From Salmonirosea sp038204185 (lineage in GTDB: Bacteria > Bacteroidota > Bacteroidia > Cytophagales > Spirosomataceae): a DNA stretch of 64,000 bases. Positions within the stretch are counted from its first letter, which is position 1; every line of letters begins with the position of its first letter. Where the stretch lies: the NCBI GenBank assembly GCA_038204185.1, contig JBBRDE010000001.1, positions 9,154 to 73,153 of the forward strand, in the 5' to 3' direction. Shown here in pieces: positions 49,822 to 58,700 of the stretch. Under the pieces are notes generated by a model that searched no databases, was not told the DNA's origin, and saw only the letters and a program-made list of their open reading frames with translations. The position numbers and the translations under genes are program-made.

Positions 49822-51081
49822 CTACAATTGCGGCTGCTGTAGTACTTCCGACTCAGGCAGACCATGCAAGCCTGCGGCTTTGCGACTGCGCATCCAGAAG
49901 AAAAGTATCGTAAAGGCCACGATCAGGATAATGGGAAACGTGGTCATATTCATCAGAGTGGCCTGTCCAGCCAGTAATTCTAACTCATCTCCAGTCTTTC
50001 CAGCGGCAGCGAACGTGGCGCGGTGGTCATCGATCCAGCTACCGATGATGGGGGACCAGATCGAGGTCGAGAACATACCTACCCCACCGACCAACGACAT
50101 GCCCAATGCACCACTAAGGGGTACCTTCTCTGCTACGAACCCAAGCATGGTCGGCCAGAAATAACATACCCCTATGGCGAAGAAAACAGCGGCTACATAA
50201 GCCATGGCGCCTGTCTGGGTGGCGAGTAGGTAAATGCCAATGGTAGCAAAAATCGCTGAACCCAGCAGTACGCCCGTCTGACCAAAACTGCCAATAACCG
50301 GACCACCAAAGTAACGCCCTACCGCCATCAATCCCGTTACCAATGCCAGAATCAACAGAGGTTCGGCGCCACTCTTGCTCAGAATAAGGGTAGTCCACTG
50401 CTGCGGCCCAAACTCTGAAATCGCTGTAAGTGTCATGCACAGAAAGATGAAAATAAAGATTGGGTTGAGCATAGCTCTGAAATTTTCGGAAAGTGACATG
50501 GCACCTTCCACCTGAGGTTTCGGGAAGGCCTGTCCCCAGAATAGGAACGCGTAGATCAGCGTCGGAATCATGATGACCCAGATTTGGGCCTGCCAGCTCA
50601 TGCCCATGTTGGTCATGGCAAAAGAGATCAGACTACCGACCACGATTCCACCAGGGAACCACATGTGGAAGCGGTTGAGCATCTTGTTCATTTTTAAGCC
50701 CGAGTACGAGTCGGCTATCATCGGGTTACAGGCCGCTTCGGTACAGCCGTTTCCGATCCCGATAAAAAGCGTAGAAAGAAGCAACCCATTGTAACCGCCC
50801 GAATAAATCGTGAGAATAATCCCGAGTGTGTGCATCACAAAGGCCACCATCATGATGATGCGTGGCCCTACGGAATGATAGACCAGTCCACCCACAATCA
50901 TAGAAATAGGGAATCCCAAAAACCACATGGAATTAATAAAGCCCAGCTGCTCGGCACTCAGGCCAAACTCGGTAGCTAGCTGAGGCAGAATACCCGCCCG
51001 AATGGCGAAAGAGAAAGCCGTGGTGATGAGCGCAAAGCAACTGCCCAGAAACAGGCGATCGGCATTGACATTTTGATTCAT
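49822..51081 (-). CDS. MFS transporter, probably sugar
   Basis: A 419-residue major facilitator with about 12 hydrophobic helices. The loop 2-3 pattern is weak, but the helix arrangement and residues such as GNGCTEAACNPM and RFHMWFPGGIVVG place it in the FucP/NagP-type sugar:H+ symporter branch, as seen for many Bacteroidota sugar transporters. The gene is next to, and divergent from, a Gfo/Idh/MocA oxidoreductase in a locus for sugar oxidation, so it likely brings the sugar or the 3-keto product into the cell. Substrate is inferred only from context. Confidence 0.82.
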   Translation of the reverse strand: MNQNVNADRLFLGSCFALITTAFSFAIRAGILPQLATEFGLSAEQLGFINSMWFLGFPISMIVGGLVYHSVGPRIIMMVAFVMHTLGIILTIYSGGYNGLLLSTLFIGIGNGCTEAACNPMIADSYSGLKMNKMLNRFHMWFPGGIVVGSLISFAMTNMGMSWQAQIWVIMIPTLIYAFLFWGQAFPKPQVEGAMSLSENFRAMLNPIFIFIFLCMTLTAISEFGPQQWTTLILSKSGAEPLLILALVTGLMAVGRYFGGPVIGSFGQTGVLLGSAIFATIGIYLLATQTGAMAYVAAVFFAIGVCYFWPTMLGFVAEKVPLSGALGMSLVGGVGMFSTSIWSPIIGSWIDDHRATFAAAGKTGDELELLAGQATLMNMTTFPIILIVAFTILFFWMRSRKAAGLHGLPESEVLQQPQL

Positions 51082-51222
51082 AAGTAGAATTAGGTTTAGT
51101 GAGAAAGGATTAGTTGGTTTGAAAAATGTTAGGGGGTATCGTATGATAATTGGGTAAAAAAGGGAACAGGGAGCATTTCTACTGATAAACGAGGGGGTAT
51201 TCTGCGTTTTTTTTGAAGTTGC

Positions 51223-51265
51223 TACCTTTGTAAGTAGTAAGAGTGCGGTCTGTTACTCTTTTTTT
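51223..51265 (+). promoter_or_regulatory. Candidate -7 element and attenuator-like hairpin before the oxidoreductase operon
   Basis: A perfect TACCTTTG (51223-51230) is about 75 nt before ATG 51303. Immediately after, arms agagt (51240-51244) and actct (51255-51259) are followed by a T7 run (51259-51265), a short terminator-like structure in the leader. The 5-bp stem is weak, and no TTG -33 element is visible. Confidence 0.33.
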
Positions 51266-51302
51266 AGTAATAATAATTTTATAAACTTTTAACCAACCAG
51301 TA

Positions 51303-52457
51303 ATGCCAAGAAAAATTCGCATGGGAATGGTGGGCGGCAGCACCGAAGCTTTTATCGGGGGCGTACACCGCCGGGCGGCAATCATGGATGGTGAAATCGA
51401 GCTCGTTTGCGGCGCTTTCAGTTCCAGTCCCGAGAAATCCAAAGCTACGGGAGCAGCCTTGTATCTACCCCCCGACCGGGTGTACGCCAACTACGAGGAG
51501 ATGATCCAAAAGGAAAAGGAGCTACCTGAGGGCGAACGGATGGACTTCGTGTCCATCGTGACGCCCAACCACGTGCACTTCCCCCCTGCCAAGCTCGCAC
51601 TCGAAAATGGATTCCATGTCGTCTGCGACAAGCCCCTCACCCATACTACCGAAGACTCAGAAGCCCTGGTCAAAATCGTAGAAGATAGCGGACTGATTTT
51701 CTGCCTGACTCACAACTATACGGGCTATCCGATGGTGAAAGAGGCTCGGGAACTAATTAAAGCAGGTGTTTTGGGTGAAATTCGTAAGGTCGTCGTGGAG
51801 TATCCACAAGGCTGGCTATCTACGCTGGTGGAAGCTACGGGTAACAAGCAAGCCTCTTGGCGCACCGATCCCGAACGCTCCGGCGCGGCGGGGGGCTTAG
51901 GGGATATAGGTACCCACGCTGAGAATCTGGCCGAATACATCACGGGCTTAAAAATAACCGAGGTATGCGCCGACTTGACGATTTTTGTAGAAGGACGCTT
52001 GCTCGACGACGACGCCAATGTATTGCTTCGCTTTGATAACGGGGCAAAGGGTATCCTGCAAAATAGCCAGATTTGCAACGGCGAAGAAAACGACCTGAAT
52101 ATCCGCATCTACGGTGAGCTCGGCGGCCTGGAATGGAACCAGATGGAACCCAATACCCTAATTCATAAGGTACAGGGTAGCCCAGCGCGTCTCCTCCGTA
52201 CGGGGGTAGGTGACCTATCCGAGGCGGCACAAGTACACACCCGTATTCCGGCGGGCCATCCTGAAGGGTACTTTGAAGCTTTTGCCAACCTCTACCGCAA
52301 CTTCGCCCTAGCCGTCCGGGCGCGTTGGGAAGGAAAAGAGCAAGATCCTTTATACGATTTCCCCGACGTGTACGACGGTTTGCGCGGCATGAAATTCATC
52401 GACACCGTCATCGCCTCGGACAAAACCAATACGAAGTGGACGAAGTTTATTGAGTGA
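51303..52457 (+). CDS. Gfo/Idh/MocA oxidoreductase
   Basis: A 384-residue NAD(P)-dependent sugar oxidoreductase. The Rossmann start is IRMGMVGGSTEAFIGGVHR, VTPNHVHF the inner loop, and CDKPLTHT takes the place of the E-K-P motif (here D-K-P). The C-terminal alpha/beta domain contains WRTDPERSGAAGGLGDIGTHAENLAEYITG with the G-D-I-G-x-H catalytic histidine. It probably oxidises or reduces a sugar or 3-keto-sugar, in line with the ThuB/GFOR-like roles. No signal peptide, so it acts in the cytoplasm. First gene of the locus after the MFS gene; a second paralogue follows. Confidence 0.87.
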   Translation: MPRKIRMGMVGGSTEAFIGGVHRRAAIMDGEIELVCGAFSSSPEKSKATGAALYLPPDRVYANYEEMIQKEKELPEGERMDFVSIVTPNHVHFPPAKLALENGFHVVCDKPLTHTTEDSEALVKIVEDSGLIFCLTHNYTGYPMVKEARELIKAGVLGEIRKVVVEYPQGWLSTLVEATGNKQASWRTDPERSGAAGGLGDIGTHAENLAEYITGLKITEVCADLTIFVEGRLLDDDANVLLRFDNGAKGILQNSQICNGEENDLNIRIYGELGGLEWNQMEPNTLIHKVQGSPARLLRTGVGDLSEAAQVHTRIPAGHPEGYFEAFANLYRNFALAVRARWEGKEQDPLYDFPDVYDGLRGMKFIDTVIASDKTNTKWTKFIE

Positions 52458-52471
52458 AAGAAGTGAGTGGC

Positions 52472-52581
52472 GAATGAGTGAATCTAAATTGCATTTACAT
52501 GGTAAGATGCGCTCATCGATCACCCCCTCGATCCACAAATTATGATATTCCAGCATTTAAAATTCTCTAATTCACTCATTC
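52472..52581. repeat. Inverted repeat between the two oxidoreductase genes
   Basis: gaatgagtgaat (52472-52483) and attcactcattc (52570-52581) are perfect 12-bp inverted arms 86 nt apart, in the 160-bp gap between two genes of the same strand. Similar arms occur at 47327-47352 as direct repeats (cactcattca twice, 16 nt period). Confidence 0.75.
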
Positions 52582-52617
52582 TCTCATCGCACCGGTGACC
52601 CGGTCAAAATTAATCTT

Positions 52618-53763
52618 ATGTCAAAAATCAAAGTAGGAGTCGTAGGAACCGGATTCATTGGACCTGCTCACATCGAGGCGCTGCGCCGCTTGCCTAACAT
52701 TGAAGTAGCTGCCTTGTGCGAGGTAACGGCCGAGCTAGCCGCCAGCAAAGCCAAAGCGCTGGGCATCGAGCGTTCCTATACCTTCGATGAATTATTGAAG
52801 CAGGATGATATTCAGTGCATTCATATTTGTACCCCTAACTTCCTGCACTATTCCCAGTCAAAGGCCGCGCTGGAAGCCGGCAAGCACGTCGTGTGCGAAA
52901 AACCACTGGCCAAAGATCTGGCCGAAGCTGAGGAACTGGTCGAACTAGCCGCAAAATCCGGCCTGGTCAATGCTGTGCATTTCAACCTGCGCTACTACCC
53001 GCTGGCCCGCCAAATGAAAGTAATGCGCGAGAAAGGCGAACTCGGTGATGTGTATTCGGTTATTGGATCGTACCTACAGGACTGGCTTTTCTACGAAACC
53101 GACTACAACTGGCGGCTCGAGCCCGACAAATCCGGCGATTCGCGCGCCATTGCTGATATTGGCTCCCACCTGATGGATATTCTGGAATACATCACGGGCC
53201 TGAAAACGGTGGCTGTCATGGCCGATTTCAATACCATCCATAAAACCCGCAAGAAGCCGCTTAAAGAAGTGGAGACCTACTCCGGCAAAATCCTGAAGCC
53301 TGAAGACTACGCCGACGTACCCATCAACACCGAAGATCACGCCAATGTACTACTGCGTTTTGATAACGGCAATCGGGGGGTCATCACGGTGTCGCAGGTT
53401 TCTGCTGGGCGCAAGAATCGTATGAGTCTGGAAATTTCTGGTTCTAAGAAAACATTCAGCTTTAATTCCGAAAGTCCCAACGAACTCTGGATCGGCAACC
53501 GCGACGGCTATAACGAGTTGCTCATGCGCGATCCATCGCTGGTTCACAAAGAAGCGAGCTCGGTAATCTCATTCCCCGGCGGCCACAATGAGGGCTTCCC
53601 CGATACCTCCAAGCAGATGTTCAAGGAAGTGTACGCCGCCGTAGAAGCCGGTAAGCAACCCGAAAACCCTACCTACCCTACCTTCGCCGACGGCTACCGC
53701 GAGTTGCTGATTTGCGAAAAGATACTCGAAAGCGCGCGGAGCGAGAAGTGGGTGGAGGTTTAA
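52618..53763 (+). CDS. Gfo/Idh/MocA oxidoreductase, second gene
   Basis: A 381-residue paralogue of the previous enzyme but clearly diverged. Rossmann motif is VGVVGTGFIGPAHIEALRR, the E-K-P motif is intact (CEKPLAKDL), and DIGSHLMDILEYITG carries the catalytic histidine. The C-terminal domain includes HANVLLRFDNGNRG. It is predicted to be a cytoplasmic sugar or inositol-type dehydrogenase. Two Gfo/Idh/MocA genes in a row with an isomerase are common in 3-keto-glycoside and inositol pathways; here the ThuA neighbour favours the former. Lies 160 nt after the first oxidoreductase. Confidence 0.89.
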   Translation: MSKIKVGVVGTGFIGPAHIEALRRLPNIEVAALCEVTAELAASKAKALGIERSYTFDELLKQDDIQCIHICTPNFLHYSQSKAALEAGKHVVCEKPLAKDLAEAEELVELAAKSGLVNAVHFNLRYYPLARQMKVMREKGELGDVYSVIGSYLQDWLFYETDYNWRLEPDKSGDSRAIADIGSHLMDILEYITGLKTVAVMADFNTIHKTRKKPLKEVETYSGKILKPEDYADVPINTEDHANVLLRFDNGNRGVITVSQVSAGRKNRMSLEISGSKKTFSFNSESPNELWIGNRDGYNELLMRDPSLVHKEASSVISFPGGHNEGFPDTSKQMFKEVYAAVEAGKQPENPTYPTFADGYRELLICEKILESARSEKWVEV

Positions 53764-53771
53764 TTTTTTAA

Positions 53772-53843
53772 TGTCGGAATGTCGAAGGGAGTGAATGTTG
53801 GAATATTGTTTATTTACCTTCCACTCCTGCCGGCATTCCGACA
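53772..53843. repeat. Short inverted repeat downstream of the second oxidoreductase
   Basis: tgtcggaatg (53772-53781) and cattccgaca (53834-53843) are perfect 10-bp arms 52 nt apart. A further attccgacattcac occurs at 54331-54344, close to the next gene, sharing the same word. Confidence 0.65.
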
Positions 53844-53864
53844 GTATCTTTGAAAATTACAGCT

Positions 53865-54273
53865 ATGGACAAAGATTGGTGGGTGGAGAAAGGCGCTGAA
53901 TACGAGTACCAGACGAGGTCTGATTTTGGTAGAAGCAATGCGGGAAAGAACCAAGAAATAAGGTCTGAGGCCATATTAAGCTCTATAAAGCCTTACCATC
54001 TTCCGAAGAAGCTCGCATCATTGGAAAACAACTTTTAAGCTCTGCTACCTCTACCGGCACAAATTATCGAGCATCTTGCAGGGGGAGTAGTAAAGCAGAA
54101 TGCTTTTCAAAACTCTCCATAACAATCGAAGAAGCAGATGAGTCTTTATTTGGCTAGAAATCTTGGAGGAAGCAGGGATCATCGATGAGAAGAAACTCAT
54201 ATCACTTAAAACAGAGACTTTGGAAATCCTAAAAATTCTTGCAAAAGCACGTAGTTCCCTGCGTCCAACTTGA
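53865..54273 (+). pseudogene. Frameshifted four-helix bundle protein (S23 family)
   Basis: One frame (about 53986-54154) reads YKALPSSEEARIIGKQLL, then SATSTGTNYRASCRG and SKLSITIEEADESLF, the hallmark of four-helix bundle proteins related to the 23S intervening-sequence protein. A missing base near 54154 shifts it to continue as WLEILEEAGIIDEKKLISL to TGA 54271-54273. Upstream, the N-terminal part (MDKDWWVEKGAE..NQEIRSEA) is in a different frame, so a second shift lies near 53985. Full-length members have about 120 residues and the pieces add up to that. Broken twice, it is a pseudogene. Confidence 0.75.
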
Positions 54274-54367
54274 TTCCTTGGTATCGCGATAAAGCTTGGT
54301 ATCAGATTAACTACCCCGACAGTTCAAATTTATAATTCCGACATTCACTAATTCCTAATTGACCACT

Positions 54368-55420
54368 ATGAAAACCATAAAAGGCCCCGCTGTATTCTTG
54401 GCTCAGTTTTTGGGCGATGAAGCCCCTTTTAACACATTGGAAGGCATTGCCCAATACATGGCCGATCTGGGCTATAAAGGTATCCAGATCCCGAGCTGGG
54501 ATCCGCGCTGTATCGATTTGAAACAGGCCGCTGAGTCGAAAACCTACTGTGACGAATTCACGGGAAAATTGAAAGACATCGGCGTGGAAGTCACTGAACT
54601 TTCTACGCATTTGCAGGGACAACTCGTAGCCTCCCACCCGGTGTACGACGCCATGTTCGATGGTTTTGCCGTACCCGAAGTACGGAACAATCCCAAAGCG
54701 CGGCAGGAATGGGCGGTCGACCAGCTCACAATGGCCGCTAAAGCCAGCCAAAACCTGGGATTAACTGCTTGCGCCAGTTTCTCGGGCGCACTGGCCTGGC
54801 CCTACATGTACCCCTGGCCCCAGCGTCCGCAAGGTCTGGTAGAGACGGCTTTTGGCGAGTTGGCAAAGCGTTGGAAACCAATCCTGGATACTTTTGACGA
54901 GGCAGGTGTCGATCTTTGTTACGAGCTACATCCCGGCGAAGACCTCTTCGATGGTGCTACCTTCGAGCGTTTTCTGGATGCCGTGGATGGTCACACGCGC
55001 GCCAACATCCTCTATGACCCCAGTCACTTCGTACTACAACAGTTGGATTATCTAACATTTATTGATCTGTATCACGACCGAATCAAAGCGTTCCACGTTA
55101 AGGATGCCGAATTTAACCCTACCGGAAGGCAGGGTGTGTATAGCGGTTTTGCGGGCTGGGCCGACCGCGCGGGCCGTTTCCGTTCGCTGGGCGACGGGCA
55201 GGTCGATTTCTCGGGAATTTTCTCCAAACTTTCGCAGTACGACTACGGAAGCTGGGCCGTGCTGGAGTGGGAATGCTGCATCAAGTCGCCCACACAGGGA
55301 GCGGCCGAAGGCGCACCTTTCATCGAAAGCCATATCATTGAAGTGACCACCAAAGCCTTCGACGACTTTGCAGGGACGGGTGCCGACGAGGACTTCAACC
55401 GGAGAGTGCTGGGAATATAA
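54368..55420 (+). CDS. Sugar phosphate isomerase/epimerase-type TIM barrel
   Basis: A 350-residue xylose-isomerase-like TIM barrel protein. ATG 54368 is chosen over a TTG 9 nt upstream. Metal-site segments are YELHPGEDLFDG (Glu/His), YDPSHFVLQQ, FHVKDAEFNP and WECCIKS-type with the last Glu in LEWECC. This is the set expected for isomerases/epimerases acting on keto sugars. No signal peptide. In this locus it would interconvert the 3-keto sugar or a downstream aldose/ketose; the exact substrate is inferred. It ends at a strong terminator. Confidence 0.87.
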   Translation: MKTIKGPAVFLAQFLGDEAPFNTLEGIAQYMADLGYKGIQIPSWDPRCIDLKQAAESKTYCDEFTGKLKDIGVEVTELSTHLQGQLVASHPVYDAMFDGFAVPEVRNNPKARQEWAVDQLTMAAKASQNLGLTACASFSGALAWPYMYPWPQRPQGLVETAFGELAKRWKPILDTFDEAGVDLCYELHPGEDLFDGATFERFLDAVDGHTRANILYDPSHFVLQQLDYLTFIDLYHDRIKAFHVKDAEFNPTGRQGVYSGFAGWADRAGRFRSLGDGQVDFSGIFSKLSQYDYGSWAVLEWECCIKSPTQGAAEGAPFIESHIIEVTTKAFDDFAGTGADEDFNRRVLGI

Positions 55421-55506
55421 AATTTGGGGCTCACCTCCCTTTAGGTACTTTTTTTTGGGGCGTACAGTACGTTTCCATTTATCACTGTTACAACGAGTCT
55501 CCATAG

Positions 55507-55538
55507 AAGGCGTTCCATCATATCGGAACGCCTTTTTC
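55507..55538 (+). terminator. Intrinsic terminator of the oxidoreductase-isomerase genes
   Basis: The arms aaggcgttcc (55507-55516) and ggaacgcctt (55525-55534) form a perfect 10-bp stem with an 8-nt loop followed by a T-run. Located about 90 nt past the isomerase stop. Confidence 0.85.
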
Positions 55539-55658
55539 GTATCCCCCCACTAGGCGTACTGATGTATGTGATTGACCTGATTACCTTCAAAGGTGTCTAT
55601 TTGACACTATTTCCCAAAAAAACCATAAGAATTCCCCATAACCTAACGTTTTCATCAT

Positions 55659-55666
55659 TAACTTTG
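55659..55666 (+). promoter_or_regulatory. Candidate -7 element of the ThuA fusion gene
   Basis: A perfect TAACTTTG (55659-55666) about 107 nt upstream of ATG 55773. No TTG at proper distance. The fusion gene sits after a terminator, so it needs its own promoter. Confidence 0.4.
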
Positions 55667-55772
55667 AGGTTCCGGTAAGCAAGCAGAGTGTGAAGCTTTC
55701 AATCCACGTCTCTTCAAACAACTTCTATTTCTTATCGTTTTACTACTGAATGCAATCTAACCTCTTTAACCC

Positions 55773-58700
55773 ATGTCCATTTTGTTTAAAAAAATCATCA
55801 ATAATAGCCTGCTTATATTTGCCGTTTGCTGCATTGGTGTGAGTGCTTCTGTAGCGCAGACTACCGCAAAGCGGGTGCTCGTGTTCTCCAAAACCAAAGG
55901 GTACCGCCACGCCTCCATCCCAACGGGTCAGAAACTCATCATGAAGTTAGGCAAAGAAAATGGTTTCGGTGTCGACACGACTGAAAATGCAAATGCGTTT
56001 ACGGACGAGAATCTAAAAAAATACAATGAAGTTGTATGGCTCAGCACGACAAGCGATGTGCTCAACGACGAACAGCAGTTAGCTTTCGAGCGGTACATTC
56101 AGGCCGGAGGCGGCTACGTAGGTATCCATGCTGCCACGGACACTGAGTACGACTGGGCCTGGTACAACAAGCTAGCTGGGGCGCAGTTTGCGAGCCACCC
56201 CAAGAACAACGTGCAGACCGCCGAGGCCTACGTCGTCAACCGCAATCACCCGTCCATGGAAGGCTTCCCTGATCGCTGGACGGTGAAGGATGAGTTTTAT
56301 GATTTCAAGAATTTCAACAAAGACGTAACAGTGCTCGTCAAGATGGACGAGAAAACTTATAAAGAAGGTCAAATGGGTGACGATCACCCGATTGCCTGGT
56401 TCCATGAATTCGACGGCGGTAAGGCTTTCTACACCAATTTCGGTCATACCGACGAAACCTACGCCGATCCCGTGTTCATGAAACACCTGCTGAATGGCAT
56501 GCAATGGGCTATGGCCGAAAAACTGGACTATACCAAATCGCGTCCCGAAGAAAACCGTTTTGTTCGTAAAGTACTGGTAGACCAGCTTGATGAACCTACC
56601 GAACTGGTGGTTCTGGACGATCAACGCGTGTTGTTCGCTGAGCGGAAAGGCAAGCTGAAATTGTATGATCCCAGAAACGGGAAAACGAAGGTAGTGGCCG
56701 AAGTGCCTGTTTTCACGAAGTTTGAGTATGGACTAATGGGACTGAACATCGACCCAAAATTCAACGAAAATAAGTGGGTGTACCTCTTTTACTCGCCCCT
56801 TTCGAGCGCTGCCGACACCGCTCAGCATCTTTCCCGGTTCAAATACGACCTTCAAAAAGACACCCTGCTGCTATCTACCGAACAGGTATTGTTGACGGTC
56901 CCGGTAAAGCGCACTGACTGCTGCCATACGGGCGGCTCCATCGCGTGGGACAGCAAAGGCAATCTGTTTCTCTCAGCGGGCGACGATACCAACCCTTTCA
57001 AGTCCGACGGCTACGGCCCGATGGATGGGCGCTCCGAGATGAACGGCTTCGATGCGCGCGAAACCTCGTCCAATACCAATGATCTCCGCGGTAAGATCAT
57101 GCGCATCAAGCCCAAAGCCGATAGCGGTTATGATATTCCAGAAGGCAACCTGTTTCCCAAAGGTACCCCCAACGCCCGGCCCGAGATTTATGTCATGGGA
57201 AACCGTAACCCTTACCGCATTTCAGTCGATCAGCGAACCGGCTTTTTGTACTGGGGTGAAGTAGGGCCCGATGCCGGGGAAGACAAGGAAGGCCGGGGCT
57301 CACGGGGCTACGATGAGGTCAACCAGGCCCGCAAGGCGGGGTACTTTGGCTGGCCGCTGTTTGTGGCGGACAATCGGGCTTATAACCGATACGATTTTGC
57401 CACCAAAGAATCGGGACCCAAGTTCGACCCGGCTAAACCCATCAATGACTCACCCAAAAACACCGGCCTGAAGGAACTGCCTCCTGCCAACAAGGCCTTC
57501 ATTTACTATCCCTATGCCGATTCGCCCGAATTTGGCGCTATCGTGGGAAAAGGGGGGCGCAACGCCATGGGTGGTCCGGTATACTACTATGACGACTATG
57601 CTGATTCCAAAGTAAAGTTTCCCCGCTATTATGATGGCAAATTCTTCGCCTACGACTGGATTCGGGGTTGGGTCAATCCGGTAACCATGACTTCCAGCGG
57701 CGACTTTGTCTCGATGGAGCGCTTCATGCCCACCGCTGAATTCAATCACCCTATGGACATGCAGTTTGCCAAAGACGGTTCGCTCTATATGCTCGAATAC
57801 GGTAGCAACTGGTTTGCGCAGAACGATGAAGCCCGACTGACTCACATCACCTACAATGCCGGTAACCGGACCCCGGTTGCTTTGGCAACGGCGGATAAAA
57901 CCGTGGGAGCAGCACCTTTGAAGGTTGCTTTTTCCTCAAAAGGATCTAAAGATTACGACAAAGATGCCATCAAATACGAGTGGAACTTTGGCCAGGGACT
58001 TCCTAAAAGCACCGAGGCCAATCCTACGTTTACGTACACCAAGGCCGGCGATTATACCGCTCTGTTGAAAGTGACCGACGCTAAGGGCAATGTAGCTACC
58101 TCTAACGTCTCAGTAAGAGTAGGTAATGCTGTACCGGATGTGGAAATTGCTCTGAAAGGCAATAAGTCGTTTTTCTGGGATAAGAAACCCATTGCCTACG
58201 AAGTAAAGGTGAACGATAAAGAGGACGGTACTCTGGCTAAGGGAGTAGATCAAAATGACGTATTACTTACGGTGAACTACCTTGAAGGTTTCGACAAGAC
58301 TATGATTGCTCAGGGCCATCAGGCCAACACGGGATTTGCTACGGGCAAGCGTTTGATCGAGTTGAGCGACTGTAAAGCCTGCCACAGTGTCGATAAAAAA
58401 TCCATTGGTCCGGCATACATTGATGTCGCCAAAAAATACGCAAAAGAACGTAATGCGGTAAAGATGCTGGCGGAGAAGGTCATCAAAGGCGGAGGCGGCG
58501 TGTGGGGTGAGCAGGCCATGGCCGCACACCCTCAGCTGAAACAGCAGGAAGCCGAGGATATGGTAAAGTATGTCCTATCCCTGGGTAGTGAGAAGAAAAT
58601 CAAGAGCGAGCCCCTGACGGGTACTTATGTGGCTGAGTCCAAGGCTAAGCCGGGATCGTACGTGTTCACAGCCAGCTACACCGACAAGGGAAATGGCGTC

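Larger units (their letters stand above)
55421..55772. other. Intergenic region with terminator and promoter
   Basis: The first part holds the terminator at 55507-55538; the rest is A/T-rich leader of the large fusion gene, with the -7 element at 55659. The single word tttcaatccacg at 55699-55710 resembles part of some CRISPR repeats but is not repeated. I see no gene here. Confidence 0.6.

Noticed and set aside
53850..54038. 62-residue frame as an intact small gene
   Set aside because: The four-helix bundle homology runs across three frames; this frame covers only the N-terminal part and then unrelated residues.
55699..55710. Word tttcaatccacg, resembling the end of some CRISPR repeats
   Set aside because: It occurs once, with no spacer-repeat periodicity and no cas gene nearby.
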